Part shown: piece after piece, positions 16,708-25,346 of the stretch | Layout of the letters: the number at the start of each line of letters is the position of its first letter | How positions within the stretch are numbered: position 1 is the first letter of the stretch | DNA from: DATKXO01 sp035528995 | GTDB taxonomy: Bacteria; Planctomycetota; Phycisphaerae; UBA1845 | Length of the DNA: 36,840 bases | Direction: 5' to 3' | NCBI GenBank assembly: GCA_035528995.1 | Contig: DATKXO010000018.1 | Span: 1-36,840 of the forward strand | Notes under the pieces: model-generated | Seen by the model: the letters and a program-made list of their open reading frames with translations, nothing else | Databases searched by the model: none | What the model was told of the DNA's origin: nothing | Position numbers and translations under genes: made by a program

Positions 16708-17627
16708 CTCGGCCTGACGATCTGCACCCGGTTGTTGTACGAATCCACCACGTAGACCCGCCCGTCCGCGCCCACGGCGGCGCCCCACGGCGACCAGACC
16801 TGCCCGATCTGCCGCCCCGGCTCACCCCACACGCCCAGCGAGCGGCCGTCCTTGTCGAACCACTGAAGGCGGCTGTTGCCGTACTCGCACACCAGCAGGG
16901 TGTCCTGCGGCGTGACGGTTATATCATAGGGATACCGCAGTTGTCCCGGCTCCTTGCCCATCTCGCCGAAAACGGCGAGCACTTCTCCGTCCAGGCTGAA
17001 GCGAACGATCCGGTGATTGCAGGCGTCCGCGACCCACAGTGTCTGCTCGTCGTCGATATCGATCCCCGCCGGCCGGGCCAGCCGGCGCCCGTCGATCTCC
17101 TCCTCACCGATGGCGCTCACGTATTGCAGGTCGGGCGTCCACTTGGTGATGCGGTCGTTGCCGGCGTACTCGCCCACGTAGATGAACCCTTCGCGGTCGA
17201 AAGCCACGTCCGTGGGCAACTGGAACTGCCCCGGGCCGTCACCGCGCTCGCCGAACTGGGTCAGCAACGTCCCCTGTCCGTCGTACACCAGGACGCGGTA
17301 GTAATGCGTGTCCGGCACGAACAGTCGACCGTCGGGATGCACGGACAGGCCGACCGGCTTGCCGGCCAGTTTCTCCGGCATGTGCCAGCCGCAGACGAAC
17401 GCGCCTTCGGTGTCGAACCGTTGGATACGGGCCGTCTTGTCCACCACGTAGATCGATCCGTCCGAACCGACCGCGATCGCCCGCGGGTAGCTGAACCGCC
17501 CGTCGGCCAGACCTATGCCGCCGAACACGCCCACCACGCCGTTGTCCGACAAGGGCGGCGGCTCGCAGCCGGCGACGGCCGCCACAGCCAGGGACAACAC
17601 CAGAATGATTCCGCGCGTTGAAGGCAT
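16704..17627 (-). CDS. NHL-repeat beta-propeller lipoprotein
   Basis: The 307-residue product starts with MPSTRGIILVLSLAVAAVAGC, a lipoprotein signal ending at Cys21. It is followed by about six NHL-type blades. Examples are FSYPRAIAVGSDGSIYVVD, the segment with LPTDVAFDREGFIYVGEY, LARPAGIDIDDEQTLWVAD, LRYPYDITVTPQDTLLVCE and the last blade with AAVGADGRVYVVD. NHL propellers usually bind proteins, peptides or glycans; no catalytic residues are apparent. It would face the periplasm or cell surface. Its TGA overlaps the next gene's ATG. The permease gene ends 96 bases upstream. The start is chosen for the lipobox; an in-frame GTG-type extension upstream would spoil the signal. Confidence 0.9.
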   Translation of the reverse strand: MPSTRGIILVLSLAVAAVAGCEPPPLSDNGVVGVFGGIGLADGRFSYPRAIAVGSDGSIYVVDKTARIQRFDTEGAFVCGWHMPEKLAGKPVGLSVHPDGRLFVPDTHYYRVLVYDGQGTLLTQFGERGDGPGQFQLPTDVAFDREGFIYVGEYAGNDRITKWTPDLQYVSAIGEEEIDGRRLARPAGIDIDDEQTLWVADACNHRIVRFSLDGEVLAVFGEMGKEPGQLRYPYDITVTPQDTLLVCEYGNSRLQWFDKDGRSLGVWGEPGRQIGQVWSPWGAAVGADGRVYVVDSYNNRVQIVRPR

Positions 17628-17723
17628 CAGTCGAGATCGTCGTCCCAGGGTGGCCCGAGTCGCCCTATTGCGGACGCGGCCCACCGGTTCTCATCCATTA
17701 CACGCCGGTCGTGTCGGTGCGGT

Positions 17724-19232
17724 TCAATCATTGATCTCCCGACGCCGCAGGCGCAAAGCCGCCCAACCCAGAACCGCGGCCGGCAGCGCACCCGCCACCA
17801 GCCACAGACTCAACGACACCAACATCTCATCCTCGAAGCGATGAAACTTCTCGATCAGCGTGCCGGAGATGGGCGCGATGCCGGGCACCGTCAACAGCGA
17901 CGGAAGGGCCACGTCAGCCAACGACATCGCCGCCACAACCGCCACGCCACACAGCAGCAGTGCGATACTCGGCCGGTATCGCAGGTGGAACGTGATGGCG
18001 AACTCATCTGCACCGTCCGTCCGAGCCTGGGCCACGACGTCGCTTCCCGCAGACCGCCAGGCCAGCCACCCGATCAACACGCCGATCCAGCCAAAGCGGG
18101 CCAGGTAGCCCAACGCCAGCAGCAACCACGTGTTGTACACGAACCCCACCGGCAGGTAGGCCGTCAACACGGCGTGCCCCACCAGCGCCGCGGGCAACAC
18201 GCCGAAGGTCAACGCCCCCACCACGACCAGCGGCCGCAGCCGCCGGTGGGCGATGACCGAAAGCCCCATCCACACGGCCGCCACGCCGGCCGCCGCCGCG
18301 ATAGCCACCGACGTCCATAGCTCCGTCGCATAGGTGCGAAGCGCCCCTTTCATCGGTGCCAACGAGGGCAAGCGACTGATCAGCGCCAGCACCGGCAGCA
18401 CGACCGTCACCAGATCCACCAGCAGAACCAGGCCGAGCAGCCGCCCGCGCCTGGCATCCGGCAGTGCGCTTGGCGCGTCGTCGCCCTCGTACGGAGAACG
18501 ACGGCGCCAGATGGCGTACAGCGCGCCCAGGGCAAGCACGACGACGGCCAACAACGGCCACGCGAGTCGGAGCACGTCGGCCGGGTGACCGGAATGCATC
18601 TCATCTCCGAGCATGGCCGTGGCCAGGACGGTCAGACCGCAGGCGTGCGGAACGCTGTACTCGGTCAGGCAGAGCGTGAACACGGCAAGCCCACCGGCCC
18701 CGGCGGCTCCGGCCAGAAGCGGCAGAACCACTGTGGCGAACGCCCGGCCCGGCGAGGTGTCCAGCACGGCCGCCTGGTACGCGTCCCGCCCACGGCGCGC
18801 CCAGGTCGTCCCGATCAACAGAGCCGGTATCGGCCACAGCCAGCTCGCCCATACCCAGACGCAAAGCCCCTCGTCCAGTGAGCCGGCAAGCTGGAACCGC
18901 CCCCAGCCGAACACGTAGACCATCGGCGGCAGCAGCAGCGGGGCCAGCAACATCGCCCCGAGGATCGGGTGACGGAACGGGCGGCCGATCCGACCCACAA
19001 CATACGCCGCCGGCAGAGACAGCAGGACACCGGTGACCGCCGCCACCGCAGCGAGACGCACGCTGTAGCCGAACAGTCCCCACTCTCTAACGGTCAGCCA
19101 TTCCCAACCACCGCCGGACGGGCCCAGGGCGATCGATCGTTCGGCTAAAGCGATGAGGGGGATGGGCACGGCGACTATGAACAGCAGCAGACCCGGCCCC
19201 AGCAGCAGCGATCGACCGATGGCCCGAGTCAC
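17724..19232 (-). CDS. Iron(III)-type ABC transporter permease
   Basis: The 502-residue protein has about 12 hydrophobic segments in two homologous halves, the layout of FbpB/ThiP-type permeases that serve iron(III), thiamine and related importers. EAA-loop-like segments precede the last helices of each half: AYQAAVLDTSPGRAFATVVLP in the first and ARTDGADEFAITFHLRYRP in the second. The GTG start overlaps the stop of the upstream binding-protein gene as GTGA, so the two are probably made together. No ATP-binding subunit lies in the operon or elsewhere in the window. The substrate is inferred only from the binding protein family. The NHL lipoprotein gene follows. Confidence 0.88.
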   Translation of the reverse strand: MTRAIGRSLLLGPGLLLFIVAVPIPLIALAERSIALGPSGGGWEWLTVREWGLFGYSVRLAAVAAVTGVLLSLPAAYVVGRIGRPFRHPILGAMLLAPLLLPPMVYVFGWGRFQLAGSLDEGLCVWVWASWLWPIPALLIGTTWARRGRDAYQAAVLDTSPGRAFATVVLPLLAGAAGAGGLAVFTLCLTEYSVPHACGLTVLATAMLGDEMHSGHPADVLRLAWPLLAVVVLALGALYAIWRRRSPYEGDDAPSALPDARRGRLLGLVLLVDLVTVVLPVLALISRLPSLAPMKGALRTYATELWTSVAIAAAAGVAAVWMGLSVIAHRRLRPLVVVGALTFGVLPAALVGHAVLTAYLPVGFVYNTWLLLALGYLARFGWIGVLIGWLAWRSAGSDVVAQARTDGADEFAITFHLRYRPSIALLLCGVAVVAAMSLADVALPSLLTVPGIAPISGTLIEKFHRFEDEMLVSLSLWLVAGALPAAVLGWAALRLRRREIND

Positions 19233-20236
19233 CGGATCAGGATCTCGCGCACCGCAGACGCCGCGGTCTCCATGGCATCGGCGATACGTTCGTAGGACAG
19301 CCCGGTCGTCGGCGGGAGTTCCATGTTCAGTTCCCGCCGCAGGTCGGCACGGACGGGAATGTTCCTTGCATCACTCAGGGCGAGCATGCGCTCGACCTCG
19401 GCCGACACCAGGAAGTCCGCCAGCCGACGGGCAAGTTCCAGATGACGACATCCCTTGATGATCGCCACGGACGACGGAATCAGGAGCGTGCCACCATCGC
19501 CCATGTCCAGGTACCGTGGTTCGAGCTGTGGCGCCCGCCGCCGGCCCAGGAGAACGTCGTCACTGTCGGTCATGCACATCTCGACCTTGCCCGCGATGAT
19601 GGCCCGAACGGCCGAACTGTTGCCATCCACCATCTTGGCGCCGTTGTCTCGCAGGCGGGTCAGGAAGGCACGGCCCTTGGACTCGCCCCACAAGGCGAAC
19701 ATGGCGGCTACGTGCCCGTTGGTCGTACCAAACAGCGGATTGGCGAACGCCACTCGCGGAGCGAACTCCGGGTCGGCCAACTGGTCCCATCGTATGGGCA
19801 ACTCCTCCGCGGGAACCTTCTGCCCATCATAGGCCAGCACCCTGGCCCGCAGCCCGATGGCCGTCCAGCGATGCTCGGCATCCTTGTACGCCTTGGGGAT
19901 GTCCGCAGCCGACGGAGGCTCGTACGCCTCCAGCAGACCCTCGCGAGCCAGCAGCATGGTGTGGAACAGTTCGCCGGAGAAGAGCACGTCCGCCCGCGGG
20001 CTCCGCTCTTCCAGGCGGATGCGCGTGACCAGGCCGGTGGTCTTGCCGGCCTCGCTGTCGAAGACGGCATCGACCTTGATGCCCGTCTTCGCCTCGAAGC
20101 GATCGAGCAAGTCGCGGGCCAGGCCTTCGTCCACGCTGCAATAGACGACCGGGCGGTCGTCTCCGGCACGCACGACCCCACACGAACCCAGCAGAACAAC
20201 ACAAGGCAGCACTCGCCGCCACCGCGCCGATTCCAT
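19229..20236 (-). CDS. ABC transporter substrate-binding protein, iron(III) type
   Basis: The 335-residue exported protein resembles FbpA/SBP_bac_6 binding proteins. PVVYCSVDEGLARDLLDRFE opens lobe one and is followed by TGIKVDAVFDSEAGKTTGL, SPRADVLFSGE and later GGTLLIPSSVAIIKG. The N-terminus MESARWRRVLPCVVLLGSC allows either a lipoprotein (Cys19) or cleavage at VRA-GDD. I used the ATG giving this signal because the longer open frame is arginine-rich and antisense-like. The typical iron-ligating tyrosine pair is not obvious, so ligand identity is uncertain. It lies 16 bases after the coiled-coil protein and overlaps the permease start. Confidence 0.87.
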   Translation of the reverse strand: MESARWRRVLPCVVLLGSCGVVRAGDDRPVVYCSVDEGLARDLLDRFEAKTGIKVDAVFDSEAGKTTGLVTRIRLEERSPRADVLFSGELFHTMLLAREGLLEAYEPPSAADIPKAYKDAEHRWTAIGLRARVLAYDGQKVPAEELPIRWDQLADPEFAPRVAFANPLFGTTNGHVAAMFALWGESKGRAFLTRLRDNGAKMVDGNSSAVRAIIAGKVEMCMTDSDDVLLGRRRAPQLEPRYLDMGDGGTLLIPSSVAIIKGCRHLELARRLADFLVSAEVERMLALSDARNIPVRADLRRELNMELPPTTGLSYERIADAMETAASAVREILIR

Positions 20237-20252
20237 CGCACGCCCTATCTCG

Positions 20253-22091
20253 TCAGTCGTCGCTTGGTTCGCCGGTCTCGACGTCCTCGGCCGCACCACC
20301 GTCACCCGCGTCGTCGCCCGCCGAGGACTCGCCCTCGCCAGACTCCTCCTTGGCAACCGGAGCCCGGTCGATGTCCCGTCGCACGTTCGAGAAGTACTCC
20401 TTGACGGACTTCTGATACTGCCTCGGGATGCGATCCCGGTAGACCAGGTCGGTGGCCTCGCGCTCGGCCGCCGTAATCGTCTCGGCCAACTCGGAGGACA
20501 CGTCACCCTTGATCTGCTGACCCTCGACGTACGATTGGCCGATGATGCGTCCCTTGGTGGTATAGACCTTGGCCCGGCTGGTCTTGAAGCCGGTGGCCGT
20601 CTCCTGTTCCGGCGCCAGACCGCCGCGCCCCTGCCCCAGCCGGCCCATGCCGCCCCCGCCGCCGCGCCCCTGACATCGACCGCACGGCTTGCCGCCCACT
20701 TGGCCGGTCCCGTTGCAGGCCGGGCAGGGATTGTCCAGCTCGTTCATGCTGTTCTGCAGATCGGCCATGGTCGAATCGAGCTGGCTCATCTCCTGCTCGA
20801 GCTGCTCGAGTTCGCTGAGCTGATCGGCGGCACTATCCAGTTGTGAGACGGCATCGCCCATCTGCCCGGCGGCGGCCGCGCTGGCCGCCTGCTGCATGGC
20901 CTGACTCATCTGCCGGCACTTCGAGCAGGCCTGCTGACGCTGGGCCAGCTTCTGCAACAGGCTGTCGATGTCCTTCTGCCCCAGGCCCTGGTCCTGAAGC
21001 TGCTTGCGGAGCTGGTCCAGGTCCTTCTTGCTGAGCTGCTGGAGCATGCGCTCGATGTCTTCCTTCTTGAGACCGGCCTGTTCGAGCTGTTCGGTCAGTT
21101 TCTGATCCTGGGACGCCGCCTCGAGCTTCTTGGCCAGCTCTTCGAGCTGCTTCTGCATCTCTTTGAGCTTCTCGGCGTCCTGCGGCGCCTTCAGCCGGGC
21201 CAGCTGCTCCTGCAGCTTCCCGACCTCCTCCTTGGCCGCCTTGAAATCACCCTGGGCCAGCGACTGGTGCAGCTTCTGCACCGTCGTCGTCGTCTGATCG
21301 GGCGTTTTGATGGTCCGCAGCAGCTTCTTGGTCTCCTGGACCTGATCGAACTTCTCGCTGTTGCGGCGATCCTTGAGGGCGTCGCTCATCCGCTCGATCT
21401 TCTTGATGGCCTCGTGCCGGATGTCCTCCGGCCGCAGCGGCTTGGCCGGCGGCGTCAGGTCGAGCTTCTCCATCTCCTCCTTGAGATCCTTGAGGGCGGG
21501 GTTGGTCTGAACCAGCTTCTTGACCTGATCCAGCTTGTTCTGGACCACGACCTTGGTGTGCTTGACGGCCTCCGACTCGCGCTGGGTCTGTTCGGACGCA
21601 TCCCCGGCAAGAATCCCCGACGGCAGCAGCAGGAGCAGCATCGCCGCCAGCACCGCCGCCGTCGTGTATACCAGCGTGAACGGTGCCCGCAGCCGGAGGT
21701 GCAGGCCCACCGTCACCAAGCGACCCACGCGCTGGGCGTCGGCCACCACGGCCTGGGCGAACTCATCCGACTGTTGACCCGGATCGCGCTCGCAGTACAG
21801 GCCGGTGCTGATGCGCTCCCGCAGACCGGCCGCCTCGTCCAGCGCCGTCGCCGCCTGGTCCTGGTCGGCTCGAACCAGATACGTCCAGATGCTGCCCGCC
21901 GCCATGGCCGCTACGAACAGCGCCAAGGCCACGTAGCCCAGCGGCCACTCCAGCCCGTAAAGGCGGTCGATGACCACGACGGCCGCGAACGCCCCGGCCG
22001 CCGCGACCAGCAGCCAACAGCACTGGTCAAGCCAACGGTTGGTCCACAGCCGCCGCTGCGCTTTTCGCACTTGCGCCTGGATCTCGGTCAT
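20253..22091 (-). CDS. Membrane-anchored coiled-coil protein with DnaJ-type zinc motif
   Basis: I do not recognise a named family for this 612-residue protein. Two membrane helices (about 23-44 and 49-73) and a third (about 134-160) precede a long Gln/Lys/Glu-rich coiled coil, roughly residues 170-440. Residues 456-477 carry a DnaJ-like pair, CPACNGTG and CGRCQGRG, with Cys456, 459, 470 and 473 as likely zinc ligands and a Gly-rich run after it. A separate CSKC occurs inside the coiled coil. The tail is acidic. It is the first gene of the MoxR-VWA cluster, behind a candidate promoter, which suggests an assembly or scaffold role at the membrane. That role is inference from context only. Confidence 0.85.
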   Translation of the reverse strand: MTEIQAQVRKAQRRLWTNRWLDQCCWLLVAAAGAFAAVVVIDRLYGLEWPLGYVALALFVAAMAAGSIWTYLVRADQDQAATALDEAAGLRERISTGLYCERDPGQQSDEFAQAVVADAQRVGRLVTVGLHLRLRAPFTLVYTTAAVLAAMLLLLLPSGILAGDASEQTQRESEAVKHTKVVVQNKLDQVKKLVQTNPALKDLKEEMEKLDLTPPAKPLRPEDIRHEAIKKIERMSDALKDRRNSEKFDQVQETKKLLRTIKTPDQTTTTVQKLHQSLAQGDFKAAKEEVGKLQEQLARLKAPQDAEKLKEMQKQLEELAKKLEAASQDQKLTEQLEQAGLKKEDIERMLQQLSKKDLDQLRKQLQDQGLGQKDIDSLLQKLAQRQQACSKCRQMSQAMQQAASAAAAGQMGDAVSQLDSAADQLSELEQLEQEMSQLDSTMADLQNSMNELDNPCPACNGTGQVGGKPCGRCQGRGGGGGMGRLGQGRGGLAPEQETATGFKTSRAKVYTTKGRIIGQSYVEGQQIKGDVSSELAETITAAEREATDLVYRDRIPRQYQKSVKEYFSNVRRDIDRAPVAKEESGEGESSAGDDAGDGGAAEDVETGEPSDD

Positions 22092-22139
22092 GACCGTGGC
22101 CCCCAGCCGACGAACCCACGTTAATCGAAGCGTCCCATG

Positions 22140-22168
22140 ATCTTACGTCGCGGCACCCACGGGAACAA
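22140..22168 (-). promoter_or_regulatory. Candidate promoter of the MoxR-VWA cluster
   Basis: TTGTTC (22163-22168) and TAAGAT (22140-22145) are 17 bases apart on the minus strand, 48 bases ahead of the ATG of the first gene. The -35 is weak, the -10 matches 4/6. Confidence 0.35.
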
Positions 22169-22189
22169 GCCCGCCCGTCGCAGCCCGGA

Positions 22190-22230
22190 GCGACCGGAGA
22201 ACTTGCTACAACTTCTGACGCTCCGGTCGC
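22190..22230. repeat. Perfect 10-base inverted repeat, 21-base spacer
   Basis: GCGACCGGAG (22190-22199) is mirrored exactly by CTCCGGTCGC (22221-22230). It lies just upstream of the candidate promoter at 22140-22168 and 108 bases beyond the stop of the hydrolase gene. It could be a regulator site or an RNA hairpin ending the hydrolase transcript; no T-run follows on either strand. Confidence 0.6.
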
Positions 22231-22337
22231 ACCCGCGTTCCCGGTCAGTTGCCGCCGGCGTTGCCCCATGGATACAGTCGGTTCAACGGGATTGGTGTTA
22301 GTGTGAGCAAATCGGACCTGCGGGACGGACAACCCGC

Positions 22338-23027
22338 TCATCCCGGCAGACCGTCCACGAAACGCCGGACGGCCTGGTTGACCTCTCGGGCGTGTGTCCA
22401 GTTGACCAGGTGCCCGCCGCCCGGGATGACCACGTCCGGTGTGACCCTGTCGATCGGAAGGACCGGATCGTCGGCCCCGTGAATGTGCAGCACCGGACAA
22501 GCGGGCGCCGCGGCCCCGTCCCAGACGCGGACCAGCTCTGACGCCCAGTGCAACATCCCGGGCGATGTCCCGGCCAGCATTTCGGCCATGAGCGCCTGCG
22601 CCGTCTCGTCGAAATCCTGGAACAGGTTCATGAACATGCGCAGGGCGCCCATTCCTCCGCCGGGCCCCCCGCCTGCGCCAAGGTCGAAATCCTCGACGAT
22701 GCGGATCAGGCCGTTGACGAACCGAAAAGTAGACGGGATCGACCGCGTCGCCCGGGCCGACGCGATCAACACGATGCCGTCGGGTCGGACCTCCGAGGCC
22801 AGCTCGGTGGCCACCATCCCGCCGAACGACACGCCGCCCAGCACGACGCGCTCGGGCCAATCGGCGCCGGCCGCCATCCGCCGGGCGTAGGCGGGCAGGG
22901 ACTCGTCCTCTTGCGGTTCGATCCAGTCGGGCGTGATCAGTCGATAGGGCAACTCACGCTGCGGCTCGAGCAGCCGTGCGTCCGCGGCCAATCCGGTAAA
23001 CAGAACCAACGTGCGCTCGCGGGACAT
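22338..23027 (-). CDS. Alpha/beta-fold hydrolase
   Basis: The 229-residue soluble protein has a canonical nucleophile elbow GVSFGG (Ser67) after strand RVVLGG. An acid candidate lies in HIHGADDPVLP (Asp186 or Asp187) and the catalytic His in IPGGGHLVNW (His206). The helical cap (about 95-170) contains a Gly-rich loop. The substrate cannot be told: esterases, thioesterases and lactonases share this layout. It has no signal peptide. It diverges from the glucan phosphorylase gene over a 109-base spacer and lies upstream of, but 246 bases from, the MoxR-VWA cluster. No ribosome site is evident before the ATG. Confidence 0.9.
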   Translation of the reverse strand: MSRERTLVLFTGLAADARLLEPQRELPYRLITPDWIEPQEDESLPAYARRMAAGADWPERVVLGGVSFGGMVATELASEVRPDGIVLIASARATRSIPSTFRFVNGLIRIVEDFDLGAGGGPGGGMGALRMFMNLFQDFDETAQALMAEMLAGTSPGMLHWASELVRVWDGAAAPACPVLHIHGADDPVLPIDRVTPDVVIPGGGHLVNWTHAREVNQAVRRFVDGLPG

Positions 23028-23091
23028 GCCGGTAGTCTAACGGAAATCGCGCCGCCGAGAGCAATTGGCCGGATGCACCGCCGGCCGGCGC

Positions 23092-23100
23092 TGCTATGAT
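23092..23100 (+). promoter_or_regulatory. Extended -10 promoter for glucan phosphorylase
   Basis: TGC followed directly by TATGAT (23095-23100, 5/6) gives an extended -10 element. No good -35 is seen. It would start transcription about 30 bases before the ATG, which has AGGGAG at correct spacing. Confidence 0.45.
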
Positions 23101-23136
23101 ACCCGCCTGTTTACGGAGCGAGACAGGGAGACGGCG

Positions 23137-25302
23137 ATGCCCGGGAAGGAATCACGCCCGCATGCGACGCCCGCAATCGGGCTGGTCAAGCCGCTGGCGC
23201 CGCTGTGCGAGCTGGCCTACAACCTCTGGTGGAGCTGGGACGCGGGCGCTGGCGCTCTGTTCGAGTCGATCGACCCCGGGCTCTGGGCCGCCGTCGAGCA
23301 CAATCCGGTGGCGCTGCTTCGAGGTCTATCGACGGCCAGACAGCGGGAGCTTGCCGCCGACCGCCGGTTTATGGCCGAGCTGCGCCGCACACATCGCCGC
23401 ATGCGGGCCTACCTGCGGGCCCGGACCTGGTTTCGGCGGCAGCACGGACGCAAGGCCCACGGTTGCATCGCCTATTTCAGCATGGAGTACGGGCTGCACG
23501 AGTCGCTTCCCGTCTTCGCCGGGGGGCTGGGCGTGTTGGCCGGCGATCACTTCAAGAGCGCCGGAGACCTGGGCCTGCCGCTGGTCGGCGTCGGCATGTT
23601 CTGGCGGCAGGGCTACACCCGCCAGCGCATCAGCCCCGCCGGACGACAGAGCGACGCCTACGACCGTCTCTCGCCCGACAACCTGCCCTTGACCAAAGCG
23701 AGAAGTCGAGCCGGACGACCTCTGAGGATCAGGATCCCGATGGGGGCCAACACCGTCGTCGCCCGGGCCTGGCGCTTGGACGTCGGACGCACGCCGATCT
23801 ACCTGCTGGACACCCACCTGCCGGTGAACCCACCCGGACAACGCAAGCTCACCCACCGACTCTACAGCGGCGATCGAGACACCCGCATCCGGCAGGAGAT
23901 GGTCCTGGGCATCGGCGGCTGGCGCTTGCTGAGGGCTCTGGGCCTGCCCGTCCTCGGCTGCCATCTCAATGAGGGGCACGCCGCTTTCTGCTCCCTCGAA
24001 CGGGTGGCCGAGATCATGCTCGACACCGGCTGCGACTTCGCACCGGCCGCCCGACGCGTCGCCGCCGCGACGGTGTTCACCACCCATACGCCGGTCCCGG
24101 CCGGCAACGAGACCTTCGATCCCAAGCTGGTGACCCGGTATTTCAAGCGTGAGTGCCAGCGCTTTGGCATCACCACGGACGAACTGCTCGCCTTGGGCCG
24201 GGTCGGCTCCGACAACGAGGACCAGGCCTTCGGCATGACGCCGCTGGCCCTGCGATTGGCCGGCCGGGCCAACGGCGTGAGCAGACTCCACGGGCAGGTC
24301 TCGCGCCAAATGTGGCACGATCTGTGGCCCAAACGGAGTGTCGACCGCGTGCCGGTCGGGTCGATCACCAACGGCATCCACCTGCGGACCTGGCTGCACC
24401 CCCGGATGGCCGACCTTCTTGACGAATACCTGCCCGCCGGATGGTGCGATCACCAGGATCGTGCGGCCATCTGGTCCGCGGCCATGAAGATCCCCGACGA
24501 CCGGCTGTGGGCCCTGCACCTGGAGCTGAAAGCGGAACTGTTGGAGTTCGTCCGTGCCAGACTGCGCGCCCAATTGGGGCGATACCGGGCCTCCGCTCGT
24601 AAGACTGCTGCCGCCGGTGCCAACCTCGATCCCGAGGCACTGACCATCGGCTTCGCCCGTCGCTTCGCCGCCTACAAGCGAGCAACGCTCATCTTCTCCG
24701 ACCTGCAGCGGGCGGAGCAGATCATCAACCACGCCGAGCGCCCGGTGCAGATCATCTTCGCCGGAAAGGCCCACCCGGCCGACAGGGAGGGCAAGGCCCT
24801 GGTGGCCGGCATCGCCAAACAGGCCCGAGCGCCGCGCTTCCAGGGGCGGGTCGTCTTCCTCGAAGACTACGACATGGACATCGCCCGGCACATGGTGGCC
24901 GGCGTCGACGTCTGGCTGAACAATCCCCGCAAGCCGCAGGAGGCCAGCGGAACCAGTGGCATGAAGCCCGCCCTTCACGGCGGGTTGAACCTCTCCATCC
25001 TGGACGGCTGGTGGCCCGAAGCCTGCAAAGACGGCGTCAACGGCTGGGCCATCGGAACCGGCCGGGACCACGACGGCACCGAGGCGGCGGATGCCCGCGA
25101 CGCCCAGGAACTCTATCAGCGCCTGGAGGGCGACGTGGTCCCACTCTACTACGATCGCCGGCCCGGCAAGCCCCCCGGCAAATGGATTCGATGCATGAAG
25201 CGCGCCCTGGCCAGCATCCCTCCGGCCTTCAACAGCCACCGCATGGTCAAGGAGTACCTCAGGCGCTGTTACCTGCCCATCCTCACGGACAAGCAGAGCT
25301 AG
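23137..25302 (+). CDS. glgP: Alpha-glucan phosphorylase (short type)
   Basis: The 721-residue enzyme releases glucose 1-phosphate from glycogen or maltodextrin using pyridoxal phosphate. Its N-terminus is the DUF3417 segment typical of the short bacterial and archaeal type (LCELAYNLWWSWD). Then come YFSMEYGLHESLPVFAGGLG and LAGDHFKSAGDLGLPLVGVG. The central THTPVPAGNETFD and FARRFAAYKRA are conserved. The cofactor lysine is in GTSGMKPALHGGLNLS (Lys610), followed by LDGWWPEA. The start is the ATG with AGGGAG seven bases upstream; the longer frame starts inside the promoter. It stands alone, with a convergent gene 44 bases downstream, so glycogen metabolism partners must lie elsewhere. Confidence 0.95.
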   Translation: MPGKESRPHATPAIGLVKPLAPLCELAYNLWWSWDAGAGALFESIDPGLWAAVEHNPVALLRGLSTARQRELAADRRFMAELRRTHRRMRAYLRARTWFRRQHGRKAHGCIAYFSMEYGLHESLPVFAGGLGVLAGDHFKSAGDLGLPLVGVGMFWRQGYTRQRISPAGRQSDAYDRLSPDNLPLTKARSRAGRPLRIRIPMGANTVVARAWRLDVGRTPIYLLDTHLPVNPPGQRKLTHRLYSGDRDTRIRQEMVLGIGGWRLLRALGLPVLGCHLNEGHAAFCSLERVAEIMLDTGCDFAPAARRVAAATVFTTHTPVPAGNETFDPKLVTRYFKRECQRFGITTDELLALGRVGSDNEDQAFGMTPLALRLAGRANGVSRLHGQVSRQMWHDLWPKRSVDRVPVGSITNGIHLRTWLHPRMADLLDEYLPAGWCDHQDRAAIWSAAMKIPDDRLWALHLELKAELLEFVRARLRAQLGRYRASARKTAAAGANLDPEALTIGFARRFAAYKRATLIFSDLQRAEQIINHAERPVQIIFAGKAHPADREGKALVAGIAKQARAPRFQGRVVFLEDYDMDIARHMVAGVDVWLNNPRKPQEASGTSGMKPALHGGLNLSILDGWWPEACKDGVNGWAIGTGRDHDGTEAADARDAQELYQRLEGDVVPLYYDRRPGKPPGKWIRCMKRALASIPPAFNSHRMVKEYLRRCYLPILTDKQS

Positions 25303-25319
25303 CATCGAGCCGAGTCCGC

Positions 25320-25335
25320 GTCGGCGGCTGCCGAC
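25320..25335. terminator. Short hairpin between convergent genes
   Basis: GTCGGC and GCCGAC pair perfectly around a 4-base loop in the 44-base gap between glgP and the convergent FG-GAP gene. There is no T-run; it may act weakly in both directions. Confidence 0.3.
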
Positions 25336-25346
25336 CTCGACGCGCA

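Noticed and set aside
17724..20236. Complete iron uptake operon
   Set aside because: Only binding protein and permease are present. No ATPase or iron regulator box was seen, so a working importer cannot be claimed from this window.
22915..22924. tRNA T-loop-like GGTTCGATCC
   Set aside because: It lies inside the hydrolase coding sequence; no acceptor stem, anticodon arm or CCA-like end surrounds it.
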